In this document: positions 13,918 to 28,339 of the stretch, in pieces | Position numbering within the stretch: the first letter of the stretch is position 1 | Layout: the number at the start of each line of letters is the position of its first letter | Assembly: GCA_008933995.1 (NCBI GenBank) | Contig: WARS01000052.1 | Coordinates: forward strand, 5,022,001-5,086,000 | Source of the DNA: Datnioides undecimradiatus | Lineage: Eukaryota > Chordata > Actinopteri > Lobotiformes > Datnioididae | DNA length: 64,000 nt | Direction: 5' to 3' | Notes under the pieces: generated by a model | Told to the model about the DNA's origin: nothing | Seen by the model: only the letters and a program-made list of their open reading frames with translations | The model's database searches: none | Position numbers and translations under genes: made by a program

Positions 13918-16519
13918 GCCTAACAACACTTTCCATGTACCTCATTATATTGATTTCAAACAAGCCATCGTGATAGTGTATAGCAGTTTAGCTTGCCAGC
14001 TTAATTGTCTATTTCCCCAATGTCACTGGATGCTGCAGATTCGCTACAACCCCCCGTCTCCTCATCTCAACATTTCCATCCCGCCCCCTCATTAAGTGAA
14101 TCATTACTTGAGATGCTCTAATGGCTCCTAGAAATTGTTTATGGGCGATTTAATTTGTGTGTGAGGAATCTTAATAAACACTCTTGGCACACAGACGAGT
14201 AATTATACGTTTGGCTAAATAGATAATTGGATGGGCTTGAAGATAGATTAGTGCTTCTGTGGAATATTAGTATCATTGTGAAATACAGTAACTTTGAAGA
14301 AATGTAAGACATTGAATTTACAGTAACTGCATTCTGTAATCATTCTACAAAAATAATTGAAATGTTGCTTGATTTGCAAGTTAATGACACCAGAAACATC
14401 ATTTTGGCCAAATTAACCACCATACTTTTTTTTTTATTTTTTTAGTAAAACATTGTGTATTTTCTTCATGTTATCTCTCAGAACCAAATATTGAACTCTT
14501 TGGCTTTCGCAATTTTATCTAAGCTGCAATACTATTCTTCATTCAATAAGGCGATCTCTCCCTGGAAATCTCACATATTGTTTTAGATCACAGAGGAATA
14601 CTCACCTCTGACATAGAAATGAGTCTTTCTGTTGAGGTCAGGCACAATATAGTGGCAATACAGGTACAATGAGGCTGTAATGTGTTAAAAATTGAATTGC
14701 TCACTCCATACATTAGTCTATTGATTCACGGTATTTAGTTTTAAATGATATCGACCAGACTAATAACGTCCTGAAGTGAGATGCGTGAATGATTAAATGT
14801 GTAAAATTGCAGGCTGTGGTCAGGTCTGTAGCAACACACATGTTCAAACTGGTATCTTTTGTCATCATGTGTCTTTTGATGATCTAGGTCTAAGGCTTGG
14901 ACAACAGCAGTCCATTTTATTACATCACTGGTGGCATGAGCCTTCTGTGGACATCCGTGGAAGTTTTCATCAGTGGAGCGACCAAACAGCCTGAGACTGT
15001 GTCAAACTGAAATCTCTACGCGGCAGAGCCTGAATGATTTATGCATTTGTCATTTCTCATTTGTTGAAACAAGGTGTCAACGTTTTTGTTCCATTGCACC
15101 AGTCAAGTCTGCAGAGACAAAGAGGTAAAGATGGAGCAAATGCCCTTGAAGAGAATAGCAAAGTCAACCAGGCAATTTGTCCAGGCGCGCCTCTTTTCTC
15201 AAGCATTTTGTCGTGAAGGTGCAACGGTAGTAGACAATCACCTTGTGACTCATTTGTAAATCATCTCTGTCCTTCTGCGGGGACCCCGCAGTGCATATTT
15301 GTACACCGTCAGAGAGTGAGGATAGCAAATGCAACGTGAACTAGAAATGATCTCAGTAACTTTTCAAAATGCTCACGGGTGAAACTGGTGGCAACTGCTT
15401 TAATACACAATTTATCTCATCTGCACATTATTGCCTTTGACAACAACATGTGCAGAAAATTGTAGAATGAATCCAGCTGTTAACACGTCACGTTATTGGG
15501 AACATTCAATGCTGTTGCATAGACAATTAACATAGGGAACCAGAGAAGGTTTTGACAAAACCTTTGAGAATGTCAAAGTTGATGATAATAGGGATAAACT
15601 GAAGATTAGGCAGCTTGTTTCTAAAATAGCTGTTGTGCCCTCATGTCTTTCTGTCACACGATGAATCACGCTCCTCAAGGATTAACAGATGGAACTTATA
15701 GATATCAGTCATTCACGACATTTGATAGAGAGGACACTGAACATACGAACATACCACAGCCAGTCTTCTTAGTGATGTAAGGTGACAAAAAACATGACGA
15801 ACACCAAAAAGGATGACTTCAGTTAAAGTCAATACAAACTTTGTGAGATCAAGCATGGCACAGGATTTCATACACACCTCATCTCCCCCAGCGTGAGTGT
15901 GCTCGGCGATGCCTCTGGTGGCTGGAAACGGTATAAAGAAACTACAGTACTACTTCAGTCATAATTATAGCATCCATATATTCATCCGGTCACCATGGAG
16001 AATCTTTATGCATACCTGAGTGACTGAAATGTTCAGCATACATCTGGTGGCCATCCAGCACAGTATGTAATGGATCACAACAGTATCCTGCATCACAGAT
16101 AAATTTATGCAAATACACTGACTGCAAAAAAGGACCAGAATCCAGCACTGAAAAGGACAAAAAGATGATGAAAGGCAAAGCACCCAGTCATGCGATATTT
16201 TAGGTCAATTTGACTAGTTCATAATTTTCCAATCAATGAAGGTGTTTGGGATTTTTCCTTAAAAACTTGTAGGAATTATTTGACAGTGAGTAAAATATGC
16301 CAACCCTAACTTAAGTGACATCACATGCATGCAAAAGCATGCAAGGAAGTACTGTATTCACACAGCTCAATCTTGCATATGCTCACGTACACCCACACAA
16401 CTTTTGGGGAAGCTTGGCCTCATCCTGTCAGTGCAGGAGCTGACAGACAGGCTTTTGCTGTGTGTGTGTCAAAGGAAGTGGTCCGGTATAGACTTGAGGG
16501 ATTCACTAACTGAGCACTG

Positions 16520-16650
16520 AACAGGGGAAGAAAGAAGGTGAGGGGGAGAAGGAGACACAGACAAAGAAAGAGAGAGTGACAGACACAGAAACAGAGAGAC
16601 AGAGAGGGAGAGGAGGAAAGAAGTGAGCGTGTGTATGTGTGTGTGCGTGT
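16520..16650 (+). repeat. Purine-rich low-complexity tract ending in (TG)n
   Basis: The plus strand is almost all A and G (GAGA, GGAG and AAAG blocks) up to about 16625, then a short TG/CG run. The Ser/Leu/Pro-rich open frames on the complementary strand come from this composition. Confidence 0.8.
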
Positions 16651-18012
16651 TGTGGAGAGGGTTTAAAGTGCCCCAGGCTAAACCACGTGTGAAGATGGTA
16701 GGGCCTGAGAACTCCCTGCTGCTGGGGAAACAAGACAAAACAACAAGCGCAAATGTATAAACTTTAACACCCTGTCGTTCCTTGTAAATGCATGAGCAAT
16801 ACCCAAAGCCCACTTTGACATTTCACTAACTCAGTTTGGGATAGAGCACTTTGAAATTGTGGTTCACATGCAGGTGCTGCTGAGTTGAGCTACTCTAGGT
16901 TAAACTAAAATATTTTGCTAAATTTTAGTCAGAGTGAAGTCCAACAGTGAATTCACAGAGGACTCAAGGTGAAATACCTGAGTTTTATACTAATAACCTA
17001 CAATTATTTGTAGAAGAGGCATTCACCACTGAATACACAGTTTGCCTCACAGTAAGGGATTATTTTTGCAGTTGAGCCACATTAATAAGACTTTTATTGC
17101 GACATTGTTAAAGCATAAACCGTTCTTTAAGTCTCTTCCCTTGTGATTGTTCACTCACTGTTGAGGAACCATAACTTGCTCTTTCATATCTGCCGAGCTG
17201 TGGATTTCTCCACAAGCCAGATTGGTGAGCATGTGGGTAGATTAGGCTAATGTCTGTGACTCTTTCCTGCTCTTTTGTTCGAGAAAGTTATAGTCCAGCA
17301 ACCCCTGTTCAACATCAGGCACACCCAGGAATAATGTGTGTTTGCCAAACACATAACCGTCATCCTCAAACTCTTTACTCTTGTAAAGTTATGAGTGAAG
17401 CTCACAACATTAGCCAAGTAGCCAACAGGGAAAAACATTTTTAGGGAACTGACAATTTTTCCTATTGCACTAATACTGCTGAAGCTAGCAAGGTCTGAAA
17501 CTTTTAGCATTTAGCATTGGCTTTAGCATATTAAAGGCCCCTTACTAAAACACTAACTAGGGAACAAGAATGATTAATTGCCTAAGGAATTTAGGTAATT
17601 GTTGTGTAGTTAGTCATGGACATCCTGCCACAGTGTAAGGGAATCACTCAACACGCAGTATCAGAGCACTAACTGAGACAGAGAGACAAGATACTTTGAA
17701 AGTCAAAAGGCTAAGGGCATAGGAAATGACTCCAGCACAATAGCAGTCTGCTCAGTGTTCAATTATTGCTGATGAAAGGGACATTTTGTGGGGCGGACAT
17801 CAGAGAGTGGGATTAGTGAAAGTGATTTCCTTGTCCTGGGTTGTTTGACAAAGTCTGCCTGTAATCCTCTTGAAAACTTTGCCGTCTTGGCTTTTCCTGA
17901 CTGTTGGCTTTCTGCTGAGCTGAAGATGGCACACAGAGCAGTAAAAAAAAGAAAAAAAAGATGTCCACTTGTGATCAAAGCCATACACGCTGAAATTATA
18001 GAGGGCTGAATT

Positions 18013-18033
18013 TTTATTTATTTATTTATTTTT
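18013..18033 (+). repeat. (TTTA)n microsatellite
   Basis: About five TTTA units. A similar run is present at 23362-23383. Confidence 0.85.
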
Positions 18034-21000
18034 GATATTACAGTATCAGCTAAAAGCATGGCCTAAATTTCTGAAGCTCCACTCTGATTTGTTAAAGATG
18101 ATTTGTTAAATATATAGATATAGAAAGCATAATAAAATACTGAAGCATGAATGAAATGTATAATCTTCGTTGTCTGGCAGCCGCTGATATCAAGTCGTAA
18201 TTATAAGAGCAACGAGCCATATGTTGTCTACATAATATGCACAACAGCACTTGATTATTTTATATAAGGAGTCCAAGAAACAATGGAAATTATTCCACCG
18301 TGCTGCTGGTCATTATCAAATGTTTAAAGTTTAATGCAGGCTTGAATAGTTTGGATATTTCTTTCCAGAGTCATTTATGCATGAATATTTTAGTAAGGGC
18401 ATCTTTGTTTTAATTCTTCTCAAACACTTTAACTCATTGACTGAATATATTAAAGCTTCAATTCCAAAAACCTAAAAAAATTTTTAAAAAATAGATTAGC
18501 TGAAATTGTTTCATGTCTAATTTCAATACCTGTTTGAAAATGTGATCGTTTTTTTCGTGGTGGTGTCTCATTCAGCTCTGTGATCGAGCCAAGTGGAGCC
18601 AAAGACATGAGGATTTAATAAAACATACCAACATTTGGCAAACAGTCACCATTTGAATAAGGCAGGATTATAAAGATAGAGCTTGGTGATAGCAGCTAGA
18701 TCCCCACTGCCTGAGGCTATCGCAGAGAAAAGATTTACCCCATAGTGTCCTTTCTGACAGGGCGTGAGGAAAACAATACTTTCTTTCCAGTTCATATTTG
18801 CATGTGCATAGCAAACCCCAAAATGGATAGTTGGTGAATGGACCTATGGATGGATGGAGTCATGTTGGCCCTGTCAAGCTCCCGTTGAAGTGTGTTTGAG
18901 TGAGATCAAGACTACTTCCCCGCTCCAAGCGCGCTGTTCTCTGGCTGACCTCAAGCTCTAACCTCACTGTGGGACAAGTGAAAAGAGAATTTCCCCACCG
19001 TGATCAATACAATATCACATTTTCTGACTGATCTCCGACAGGCACTACCATCATCACCACGACAAGCTCTGTTTGGGTACACGTCTAAAGAAACTGCTGG
19101 CCATGCTAACCCGAGGTGTTCTTTTTATATCCATATCCAAAACCATAATTGGGGGGTTGCTGTTAAAGGTGTATGGTTTAGATCAATGCTCAGTGTCTGT
19201 GTCAACAGTGCAGTGCTTGGTTTAGTCCAGGACCCATTTATCCATGCTTACTAGGAAGACTAGAAATAAAAGGTTAGCCTTGGTTTTCAAAGGTGATTTT
19301 GTTAACTCACAGGTGTTTATTGTCTTTTCTTCCAGAACATTTTTTCCATGGGAGGAACTAACCTTTAAATCCAGTATTTCCACAATGTGCCCAGCTTTTC
19401 AGCAGCAGCACTAGAGACCTTGCCCTGCAGAGAGTAACATACAGGGCGCCCAGCAAAACAAGCAGAGCTAGCCACAGTGTGTGGAAGCAACTTGGAAAAG
19501 AATACACTGTAGGAGAAGATTACTTAATTACAAGACTACTCTAAGTGCCACAGCTTTCAGACTTTGCCAACACGCTTGCAAACCGGACCAAGACTGGCTT
19601 CCAGTCTGGTTGCAGTGTCATAAAATTCTGCTCATATGAACACGTCTCAAACTCAGATTGAAGGCAAGCACAGGGAAACTTTCCCTTGTTAGCAACCAGC
19701 AAACTCTGCACATACTGCACATCGTTCTGCACGGTGAAGCCCTAGCGTGAAGTAACAATAAGCAAACACATTTTTTGACTGGAAGGGGATTTGAAATTCC
19801 AGAAGCAGTCAACTTTTGTTCCCTTCAACCACAGCCATGTTTTTTTCTTGTTAATTCATGGAGAAGACAAAATATATGCCAAATGCAAGTGAGATTAAAG
19901 CAAACAGTAAACCGAGGAAGCAGATATTTAATCTGTAGGTGATTCTGCATCAGGTCCGAGATGAAGCAAGAGCAGAAACAGCAAAAAGCCACAAAGACAG
20001 TACCAGCAGCACAGCACACAAGACAATGTCGCAACATTAAACTCAGCAGCAATCTTTGTCACAGGATTTCTGACAGTTATATACATTCGAAGCCACAGCT
20101 GAAAGACAGGTCTATGTTTTTGCCCCCAGGGGCTAAAGATTGGAGCTCAAAGAACCAAAATGCTTCACTCTAAAGCATTTGGTGCCATCCCCTGTGCATC
20201 TGAGACACTTGGGTTGATTCTGATCTTGGCCACAGCAATAACACTAGCAAAACTACACACTGAGCCTTTTATAAATCAATTGCACAAGAGAGATTTGATT
20301 CCGTTTTTCAATAGTAAACATAACATGCAAAACCACAATCGAAAGCATTTGTTCTTCATTGGAAATGTTTATACATTATATTCATTAAAACTCTCCAGAT
20401 TTTATTAAGACCAAATCTGCAGCAGTGAGAACCTGGTGTACAGTATGTGACAAATGATTTGAAATGAAGGTGGATTACTGCTTTAATCTTCACACTGGAT
20501 TAAAATGCCAGAGACAGAGTCTGGACAAATCCATAGCTCTCCATTCACCGAGGAGCACTGGCCTCTACGCATATGTATATTGTGTTTAGTATTCCCAGGC
20601 AGGTCCGGAGCATTTCCTTCACATGCTCATCCCTTTTCCCCCCATCCATTGAATTGTAATAGGAAATTTAAATTTAAAAGAATGATGTTACACATTAGGG
20701 CATGAAGAAACAGTTTCTTGTGGTGGCCATTACTCCACAGACTAATGGGGCAACACCCTGCAGAGATATACAGCAAGTTGTTATCTGGTGACACGTGTTT
20801 GTTTCATGCATTGTGGTTTTCACACAAAGTCATGATGTAAGTCACAGATGGATATATTTTTTAAATAATAAGGACTAACTCCACATGTGCCTTTTAAAAA
20901 GCCTTGAATTCTTACCTGTTTCACATTATAGATTCATTTCCACATACATATGCTCTCCTGTGTATATGCTGTGTAGGAGGTTCAAAGTAGTGAAGAGATT

Positions 21001-21778
21001 CATTAAAATCCAAAATCCTGTTCCAGACTTATAAAGACCTGGCACAATATGCTAAAATGCCACAATAATTACTTAAGCCAATCTGCTCTAGATTCATTCT
21101 TGTAAAGAAAAAAATAATGTTTTAAGATTTTCCAAAAATCCTAAAATGTCTGGTTTATTTTCCTTTTTCTGTGTCATCTTCTTTCCAATTTTCCACCCAT
21201 AAAAGGAACACTTCGCCAATTACTCACCTCATGTGTCATTCATGGGAGCATTTCTTTAAATTACACAATGAATTTCTGTTTTCTCACATAACCACTGCCA
21301 AAAAGAGGAACATTTGTTCTTTTAACCCTTTAAGTCAAGAGACAAATAAATATCCTGAACACACACCTGATAAACATGACAAGGACAGTGTGTTGACCCT
21401 TCTCTATCACAAATCTGACCGTTAAACACATTCTGACATCAGTGGATGATGGTAAATCTACACTGAGAGGCTGGGTAAGTCAGGTCTTTTTGTCTCCTGT
21501 AGGGAACAAAGGTAAGCAATATACAAAGACCTTTTTCACATCTGACATTTTGACAGTTAGCAATAAAAGCGCAGCAGGTAAAATTAATAACACTAATAAT
21601 GACCGGATTAAATTCAGGTGTCTAGTTTCAGGGTCGATGTATTGTGCAACCTATTAGTTACACCTGTGCTTTTCATGTTAAGACAAGTCAAAATGTCTGC
21701 TTGTCTGTTAGAGTTGAAAACTGCATTTCCAGAGCAGCATAACTTACAGTATACTGTAACTGCATCTGCATGTTTTGG

Positions 21779-21819
21779 CAGCGGTGGAGTACATTTACTC
21801 AAGTGCTGTACTTAAGTTC
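21779..21819 (-). mobile_element. End fragment of CAGTGGTGG-type nonautonomous DNA transposon
   Basis: CAGCGGTGGAGTACATTTAC followed by CTCAAGTGCTGTACTTAAGT matches, from memory, the terminal portion of a very common teleost element whose ends read CAGTGGTGG. It is in reverse orientation to the copy at 37505-38029. Only about 40 bases are clearly related; the sequence beyond decays. Confidence 0.6.
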
Positions 21820-24007
21820 TAATTAGATCTACTGGTTCTTCTGCTTCTTAAACGTAATACTGTTTGAAAAACTGTGATTAGCTGCAAAATGCATCATCAC
21901 AAAGCTCTGGATAAGTTGACTTTATAGCGATATATGGTTCTCACAGGACAGCAATCCCATGAATTTAAGATGATTTGAAAAAAATATGATGCTTTGCTGC
22001 AGAATTGGTAACCCAACGGTATGGGAGATTAAAAAAAAATTAACTCAACCCCTAACAACGATCTGTGAACTGCAACATGCACATTTATGCATACACATTA
22101 ATAATTCTAAAACCTCATATAAAATAGAACGTATACGCCAAATACACAAAGACCATTTTACTGCACACTTTCACAATCATGCTTTAAGTATGTTTTACTC
22201 ATAATGCTCTAATGCTTTTACAGAAGAAAAGGTCTAAATCTAATACTATTACTTAACATTTCATTAATAAGTGTTTATTAATGAATCATTACTGAGGAAA
22301 TGTAAAGAACTTTGTGCAGATAAAATGTGACCACTGCCTGTTTGAATTGTGTAAATATATTCAAGTGACTGTACCAGGATAATATCACTCCTTTAGACCC
22401 AGGAACTACTTTGTGGCATTTAATTGCTGAGTCCCACCATTAAGATAAGATGTTTATTCTTCTCCTCTGCTTGGAGCTTAGCTAGACCCAGTGGCCTCAA
22501 CTGTTGATTTGTGGCGTGCCATTCCTCACCTGCCCACCAGCCGCCACCAGTGAGTTTCCCTCGCCTGCTCATCACCTCAACCACTCACCTGCTCAACAGC
22601 TGCTCTTTATCAGTAATTAGTCTCAGTAGTCCATAGAGAAGGGCTCAGTTGCTGCAGATGTCTCTATTTCCGAACTTCTCAGCCTTAACTCTGTCACTCC
22701 TTCACACACCATCTAAACATATGAACATCTGCCTGCTTGCACTCTCTTTGGCGTTTCCTTGCCTTTCTTTATCCGGCTCTATGCATCCCTAACAACCACG
22801 TCAAGGCTGGTTTTACTACATTTGTTTTGCCTCCTCACTCTGCCTCTGCCTCTTATTCTGTGAGTGACTTTTAAACATTTAGTTATTATGATGAAGAAGA
22901 TAGAGCTGGTAGGTGTTGACAAGAGCAGGCCTGGTAGTGTTTATGGCTCAGCTCCTAACACTAACGCCAAAATCAAGACAGTACACCTTTATCACAACAT
23001 TTTTGTTGCAGGTGTAATTGATTACATTGCAGCTTGTTACTGGATTCAGCTGTTGTGCACTCTGGCTCACTGGTGCGGCTTATACGTGATAGGACAAGGG
23101 CCGTCATTAACACAATTTGTTTTACCTGTTGTTATTTATAAATATATCCTGTGAAAACATAATGCACCTTAACTTGCGTAATCTTAGTGAGGGCAGGGGG
23201 GCAGTCTCTCCTCTAAAGATAAATTCAAAGGTGAAAAACAAAAGAGAGAGCCAAGAGTTCAAGTAATACCCATTTGGTACAGAGCAACAGGTTGTACAGT
23301 TTTGAATAGACTGTATTTAGAGTGCTGGTGACAGGGACTCGCACTTTGGATTTTAGGTCTGTTTATTTATTTATTTATTTTTACTTTATTTGTTTAGCGT
23401 AGAGAGCTGTCAGCTGGAATGTACACCTGCTGGAAACACATTTTGTTTCCAGCAGGCGTGGGTTTTTGTTTGATGCATTATGCTGAAAAACAAATGTAAA
23501 CAACGCAATGACAAAAAAAGAAGACTTAAAAAGGGACTTTTCAGTGGTTTCATGTGATTGAAATTGGGGAAAGTAGAACAGAACTCCATATTTTCTACTT
23601 TGGCGAAGCTCATAAAGTAAATACGCCTCAGTCAGTCTTCAAGTAAACTCCACACAAATCCTTTTCCAGAGCTTCTTTCCCACCAGATATAACTCCATTA
23701 CCGTAGACAAATATATGATCAAATATATGTTGTGAGGAAATTTACTTTCTGAATTTACTAGATCTCTTGGATAATTACCTGAGTGCCTGAGCGTGCTGAC
23801 AGAAAGCTTATATAAATAACTGTGTGATGACACCCAGCTGATTCAGCTTCATATACACCTCATTATTCAAAATGACACAGCAAAGGAAAGAGAAGGTTGT
23901 AGTATTTAAAGACGCACATGCAGCACCGGGCCAGTTGGTTTGAAACCGTTGCATATAACAGTGAGAAATAATACTATGAAAATAAACCAATGAGGAGAAT
24001 GATTTGC
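21820..24007. other. Noncoding stretch, no gene recognised
   Basis: No supported exon. 22500-22620 is rich in CACCTG and CTCACCTG words and might be a fragment of a long terminal repeat, but I cannot confirm it. (TTTA)n lies at 23362-23383. A 96-codon frame at 22864-23154 has no recognisable motif. Confidence 0.55.
23362..23383 (+). repeat. (TTTA)n microsatellite
   Basis: Five TTTA units followed by a T-rich run. Confidence 0.85.
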
Positions 24008-24330
24008 TACAGTGGATATAAAAAGTCTTACACCACAAATGCAGGTTTCTAAAATGCGAAGACAGGAAGAAGTAAAACCACTGTAAATGTCAGCATTGGT
24101 CAATCTTTACTGTGATCTTGTATCAACCAAAAACCAAAAGCTAAAAAACAGATCATCATCACTAGGAACATTTTAAGTAATTAAAAAAACCAACTTCAAC
24201 ACCTTGATTGCATAAGTCTGCACACCTTTTCATAACAACTGTAATCAAAGTTAATCAGTCACATTCAACATCATGCCTGTTGGTAAATAGAATACACCTG
24301 CCATCAATGACAGTGATATTGATTAAGTTT
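24008..24330 (+). mobile_element. Degraded Tc1/mariner-like transposon fragment
   Basis: TA followed by CAGTGGATATAAAAAGTC looks like a target-site TA plus a Tc1-type terminal repeat starting CAGTG. Downstream, TTGCATAAGTCTGCACACC, AATCAGTCACATTCAACATC and AATACACCTGCCATCA match, from memory, the subterminal region of a teleost Tc1-like family. No transposase frame survives and the far end is not defined. Confidence 0.5.
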
Positions 24331-27300
24331 AATTTTGTCCATTTATTAAGTTTCATTATGTTAATTGGCATACGCACAGCTGCATGTTAACTGGAATAGT
24401 GCTATTATTTTGTGGATGTAAACATTGTCACTTTTGTGTTTTTAGCTTGATCCAGTGCTGCCAAGAGGTCCGAAAATCAATAGTTACCCCTTTTAATTAT
24501 GTGGTTGCTTTAGTTGTGTAACCTCAATCATACCAGACTTAAGCAGCCACAAGCAGATATTGACTAGACTGAAACCCATTTGAGGTAAGCTTTTTATTCA
24601 GAGTATGTTGAGTTTGAGCGCAGGACATCCACGCTGTTTCTCTCCAGATCATATATAGCAAATGTGTGAGACATAAACATTGTTCATAGCTGCACAAAAG
24701 TATTCACAGGAGGTTATCTTGCTGCTTCAGAGTCAGAGTATAATTACTGTATTTGTTGGACTTTTTCAGATGAGCAGCGGGACACAGATTGGGCATCAAT
24801 GGGGAAACAACTTCTGTCATCTTACATAGATATTATTATCTAAAACAAAACAAACAGTGAATTGTAGTCTACAATTATCACTGCAGATAAATGATAGACA
24901 GGGTAAATGTAGAACTAGTGGCATAATTCTGAATGTGGATATGTTTGAGTCAGACAGGCTATTGGTTGATTTGAGTGTTTAAGGTTTTCTAATCATTCTT
25001 TCTATGATATATTATTTTAAATACTGGATTGAGCCAAATATTGTAGCATGCTGGGTATATCATTGTCACAACAATGTTCTTGCAGTTCAGCAGCAACGTC
25101 AAAACTCCCAAACAGCCCGTGACTGTAATCTTGTGATCTATGTCACCGATTTCATTTTTTTCAATCAAGTTTAAAATTATCGCTGTACTTGCTTTTAGAC
25201 TCCGCGGCCCAAACAGTTGCGTCACTGTCAGGCTGCTAAAATTTATAAATTCAGAGTTCACCAATCTCCACATCTCTTGCGTTCCAAATATGTCACGACC
25301 AAAAACATCAGGGAGCCTTCGTCACATCCATCTCCCACACAGGAGTCAACTAAACTACAGGGGAGCTTTGTAAATTTGTCAGTGCGACAGACAGAAAGAG
25401 AATTTTTCACTGGAAGAATACATGATGATAAATGATTGTATGAAAGATAAACCATCTTTAGTGAAATAATCACAAAGGTGTGTGCGGAAAAAGAGAGCCT
25501 TGAAAACTGTTGATCTGTGCTTCAGCAGAAAAGATTTGTGCCCATGTGTTTACTCTGACACTTGTGAGATTCTCAAATAAAAGATCCAATACATTCAGAC
25601 AAAGTCAGTTGTGCTGCAATGCACTGGCGCTTTATGGCCACAGCCTTTAGTTTGTAATAGAAAGATGTGAAATAGATTTTTGCCACAGAATAATAATAAT
25701 TATCTGAGTGGTAACAAGGACTTGTATAAGAAAAAACATGTTTACGCTATGTTACGGAAGAAAAAGGGTGACTTGCTGTAGAAGCTTAAACAGACACTGT
25801 ACGGTAGAAACCAATAATAAAAGTTTACAATGGTGCAACATGTTTTTACAGAAGACAGACATCACCAAGCTGCTTCACTGTGATGTGTGTTATATACGTA
25901 AATGTGAGAACTAAATGTTGTTGTAATATCTTTGGTTGCATGTGTCTGTATACAGATGTCTGTAGAAAAACAAATGCAAACACACACACACACAAACAGA
26001 ACTTAAATAGTAGGGAGAAAGCACATGAAGAACAACACAGGAGAGATCCTTACTCTGAAGGACAAATTACAATAGCACAATAAGTAAAATAGTGTAGAGT
26101 ATGGTGACTTAGAATCAGAAATAGGATAGATCGACAGCAAAACCTCACAAAAACAATCACAAACAAGTTTGGATAAAACAGATCACATTTTTAATGGTGC
26201 TTCTTTAAGACTGGAGTCATGGAGTTTACTTTTCTTCTAAGTTTCCCATATTGTTATCTACATTGAAATCTACTTGTTGCATTGTAGCAAATATTTTTTT
26301 TTCTCTTTAAGAAGGAACCTTAGTCACAAAAGAAAGAAAAACGTGATATTAACTGTTTATAAGCTGCACATAAAGAGCTATAATTTCATTGAAACAGCTC
26401 TATTCTACTTGGTAAAAATCAATGAAAAATGAAGGACAAATCCTGAAAGCCCCACTTTAATCCTGCTATGGCACTTGCACTGAATACCCACAGCCTACAT
26501 AAAACCACTTATGGAATGTTTCTCTGTTAGAGCCCATAATTGTGTGAAACATGTCAAACATTTGTGTATAAACTGACTAATACATTTCTAGATGTACTAT
26601 AATTTCTCACTTACGGGGCCTCTCTTTTCTATGTGTTTTATAATCTGTCCCATATTTGCCAATTTTAGTCTAAAGCCTTCATTGATAAAGAAATCATGTG
26701 ATGACAGTGTTAGACTTCCCCGAGTGGTTCAACGTTTGGAATCATATGCATGGATCTTCTTATCATAATACTGAACCAGGTTTAAAGTAAATATGGCAAA
26801 ATCTTTCTACAGCATTGATGCATCCAAACAACAGAAGGTGACTAGAAATGAGGATTGGTGCACTATTTGCTAGACTCTCAAAATCTTAATGGTGATTGAC
26901 AGCCATAAACACCTACATACATAAAGTGGAGTTCAAAGGGGTTCATTTGCATCCACAACAAGATGGTTTTTGACAATTTCCCAGCTGCTCACTGTGGGAA
27001 ACTTTCGAGAGATAATGATCCTCCCTGACAGATTTGGTGCAATCAAACTTGTTTCTGCAGGTTCTTTTCATTGCGCATATTCCACCCTAACAAGGACATT
27101 TTCAAAGCAAGGAAGTGAGAAGGTGTGCAGCTAGGAGAAAAGTTGTGTGTCCAAGAGAAAGTTTAAAAAGATGATAATGTGAAAATGCTATGAGTCTGAA
27201 ATTACTGAAAGCTTCTGGAAAGGGCAACACTCCAATTGGCAAGTGTCGAGTAGTGTGGTCCGCTACTAACAATTACATTAGAGTAAGGGACTAAATAGTG

Positions 27301-27995
27301 AGTTCTGTCTAGTTTTACTTTAAGTTTACCTTCATGATTTTCTGATGCCCAGCCCTCAAAGACAGATGTAGCTGTCAGAAGGAGCTGGTATGTTTGAAGT
27401 CCAAAGAAGGAGAGAAAACCAGGCAGGGAAAGATAGAAACAGAGATGAGTTGACAGATGGAATGAGAGACGCCAGTGATTCATAGCATGTCAAAGAGCCT
27501 TGTGATGGTGGTGATGGTGGGGAGCGTGTGTGTGAGGGGAGGCGGGAGTAGAGGACCTCAACCTCACCCCAAGAACAGTGGCATTGTTGTTCTCTTGATC
27601 ATTATTCCAACCACATGTGGTACGCATGTTGATGTGATGTGGCGTTAATGTTTGAACTATAGTGCACCTTACATCTCAATTTGTAACAACAACAGATAGT
27701 GGCATGGGAATTGCACTGGAGAGATCTGATTGTCAAACAAATTACTGAGGAAAAGAGGAACTATGTTTACTGAGTGCATGTTGAGGTTACTGTGGCATCA
27801 CACTGTACCGGCGACAATCTAAAAATACATTGGGCTGCTCAATATTTATTGAATGTGTGGTGCAAATAGATTCAGTAAAAGAAAAAAACTTAAAGTTTAT
27901 CTTACAAACGCACTTACAAAGCACAAAAGCACTCAAATATTGACTAAATAGTGTTTCAGTTACTGGAACATGAAAAAAATAAATCCTTTTTTACT
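24331..27995. other. Noncoding stretch, no gene recognised
   Basis: No supported exon. A short (CA)n lies near 25980-25993. The open frames at 24989-25273 and 27202-27483 lack family signatures. The remainder shows nothing I can name. Confidence 0.6.
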
Positions 27996-28021
27996 ACACA
28001 CACACACACACACACACACAC
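27996..28021 (+). repeat. (AC)13 microsatellite
   Basis: Uninterrupted dinucleotide run of 26 bases, likely polymorphic in length. Confidence 0.95.
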
Positions 28022-28072
28022 CAGGAATATGTGCTTAAACATATCTAACTGACCACCAAAACAGCTTAATAT

Positions 28073-28121
28073 CAATAATAATAATAATACATTTAATTTA
28101 TATAGTGCTTTTCAAGACACT
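28073..28121 (+). repeat. (AAT)n plus retroelement-tail-like motif
   Basis: About five AAT units followed by ATTTAATTTATATAGTGC and TTTTCAAGACAC. That combination is widespread as the end of fish interspersed repeats. The family assignment is from memory only. Confidence 0.4.
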
Positions 28122-28339
28122 TCCCAGATAATGTTGCATTGTGCCTTTTTCTTATGCCGCAAGCCCATTTATCCCATATGAAGATGTAATTCTAGAAAAC
28201 AAACTCTGGAATACGAGTTTATTTTGGCCAACTGGGGGCACAGTAAACAAGTTGTGAAAACAATATTGACAAGTAAGTTGATATGGCAGTTGCTTAGTTA
28301 CACATCCAGCAGTTACAAAGCAACACTCATTCATCATTC

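Larger units (their letters stand above)
13918..21778. other. Noncoding stretch, no gene recognised
   Basis: No supported exon. It holds a purine-rich GA/TG tract at about 16520-16650 and a (TTTA)n run at 18013-18033. A block at about 18160-18420 is dense in homeodomain, SOX and POU-like words. Open frames (for example 17247-17510, 19000-19254) show no family signature. Confidence 0.6.

Noticed and set aside
16469..16813. Serine/leucine-rich minus-strand frame of 114 codons
   Set aside because: It is the translation of the GA-rich low-complexity tract.
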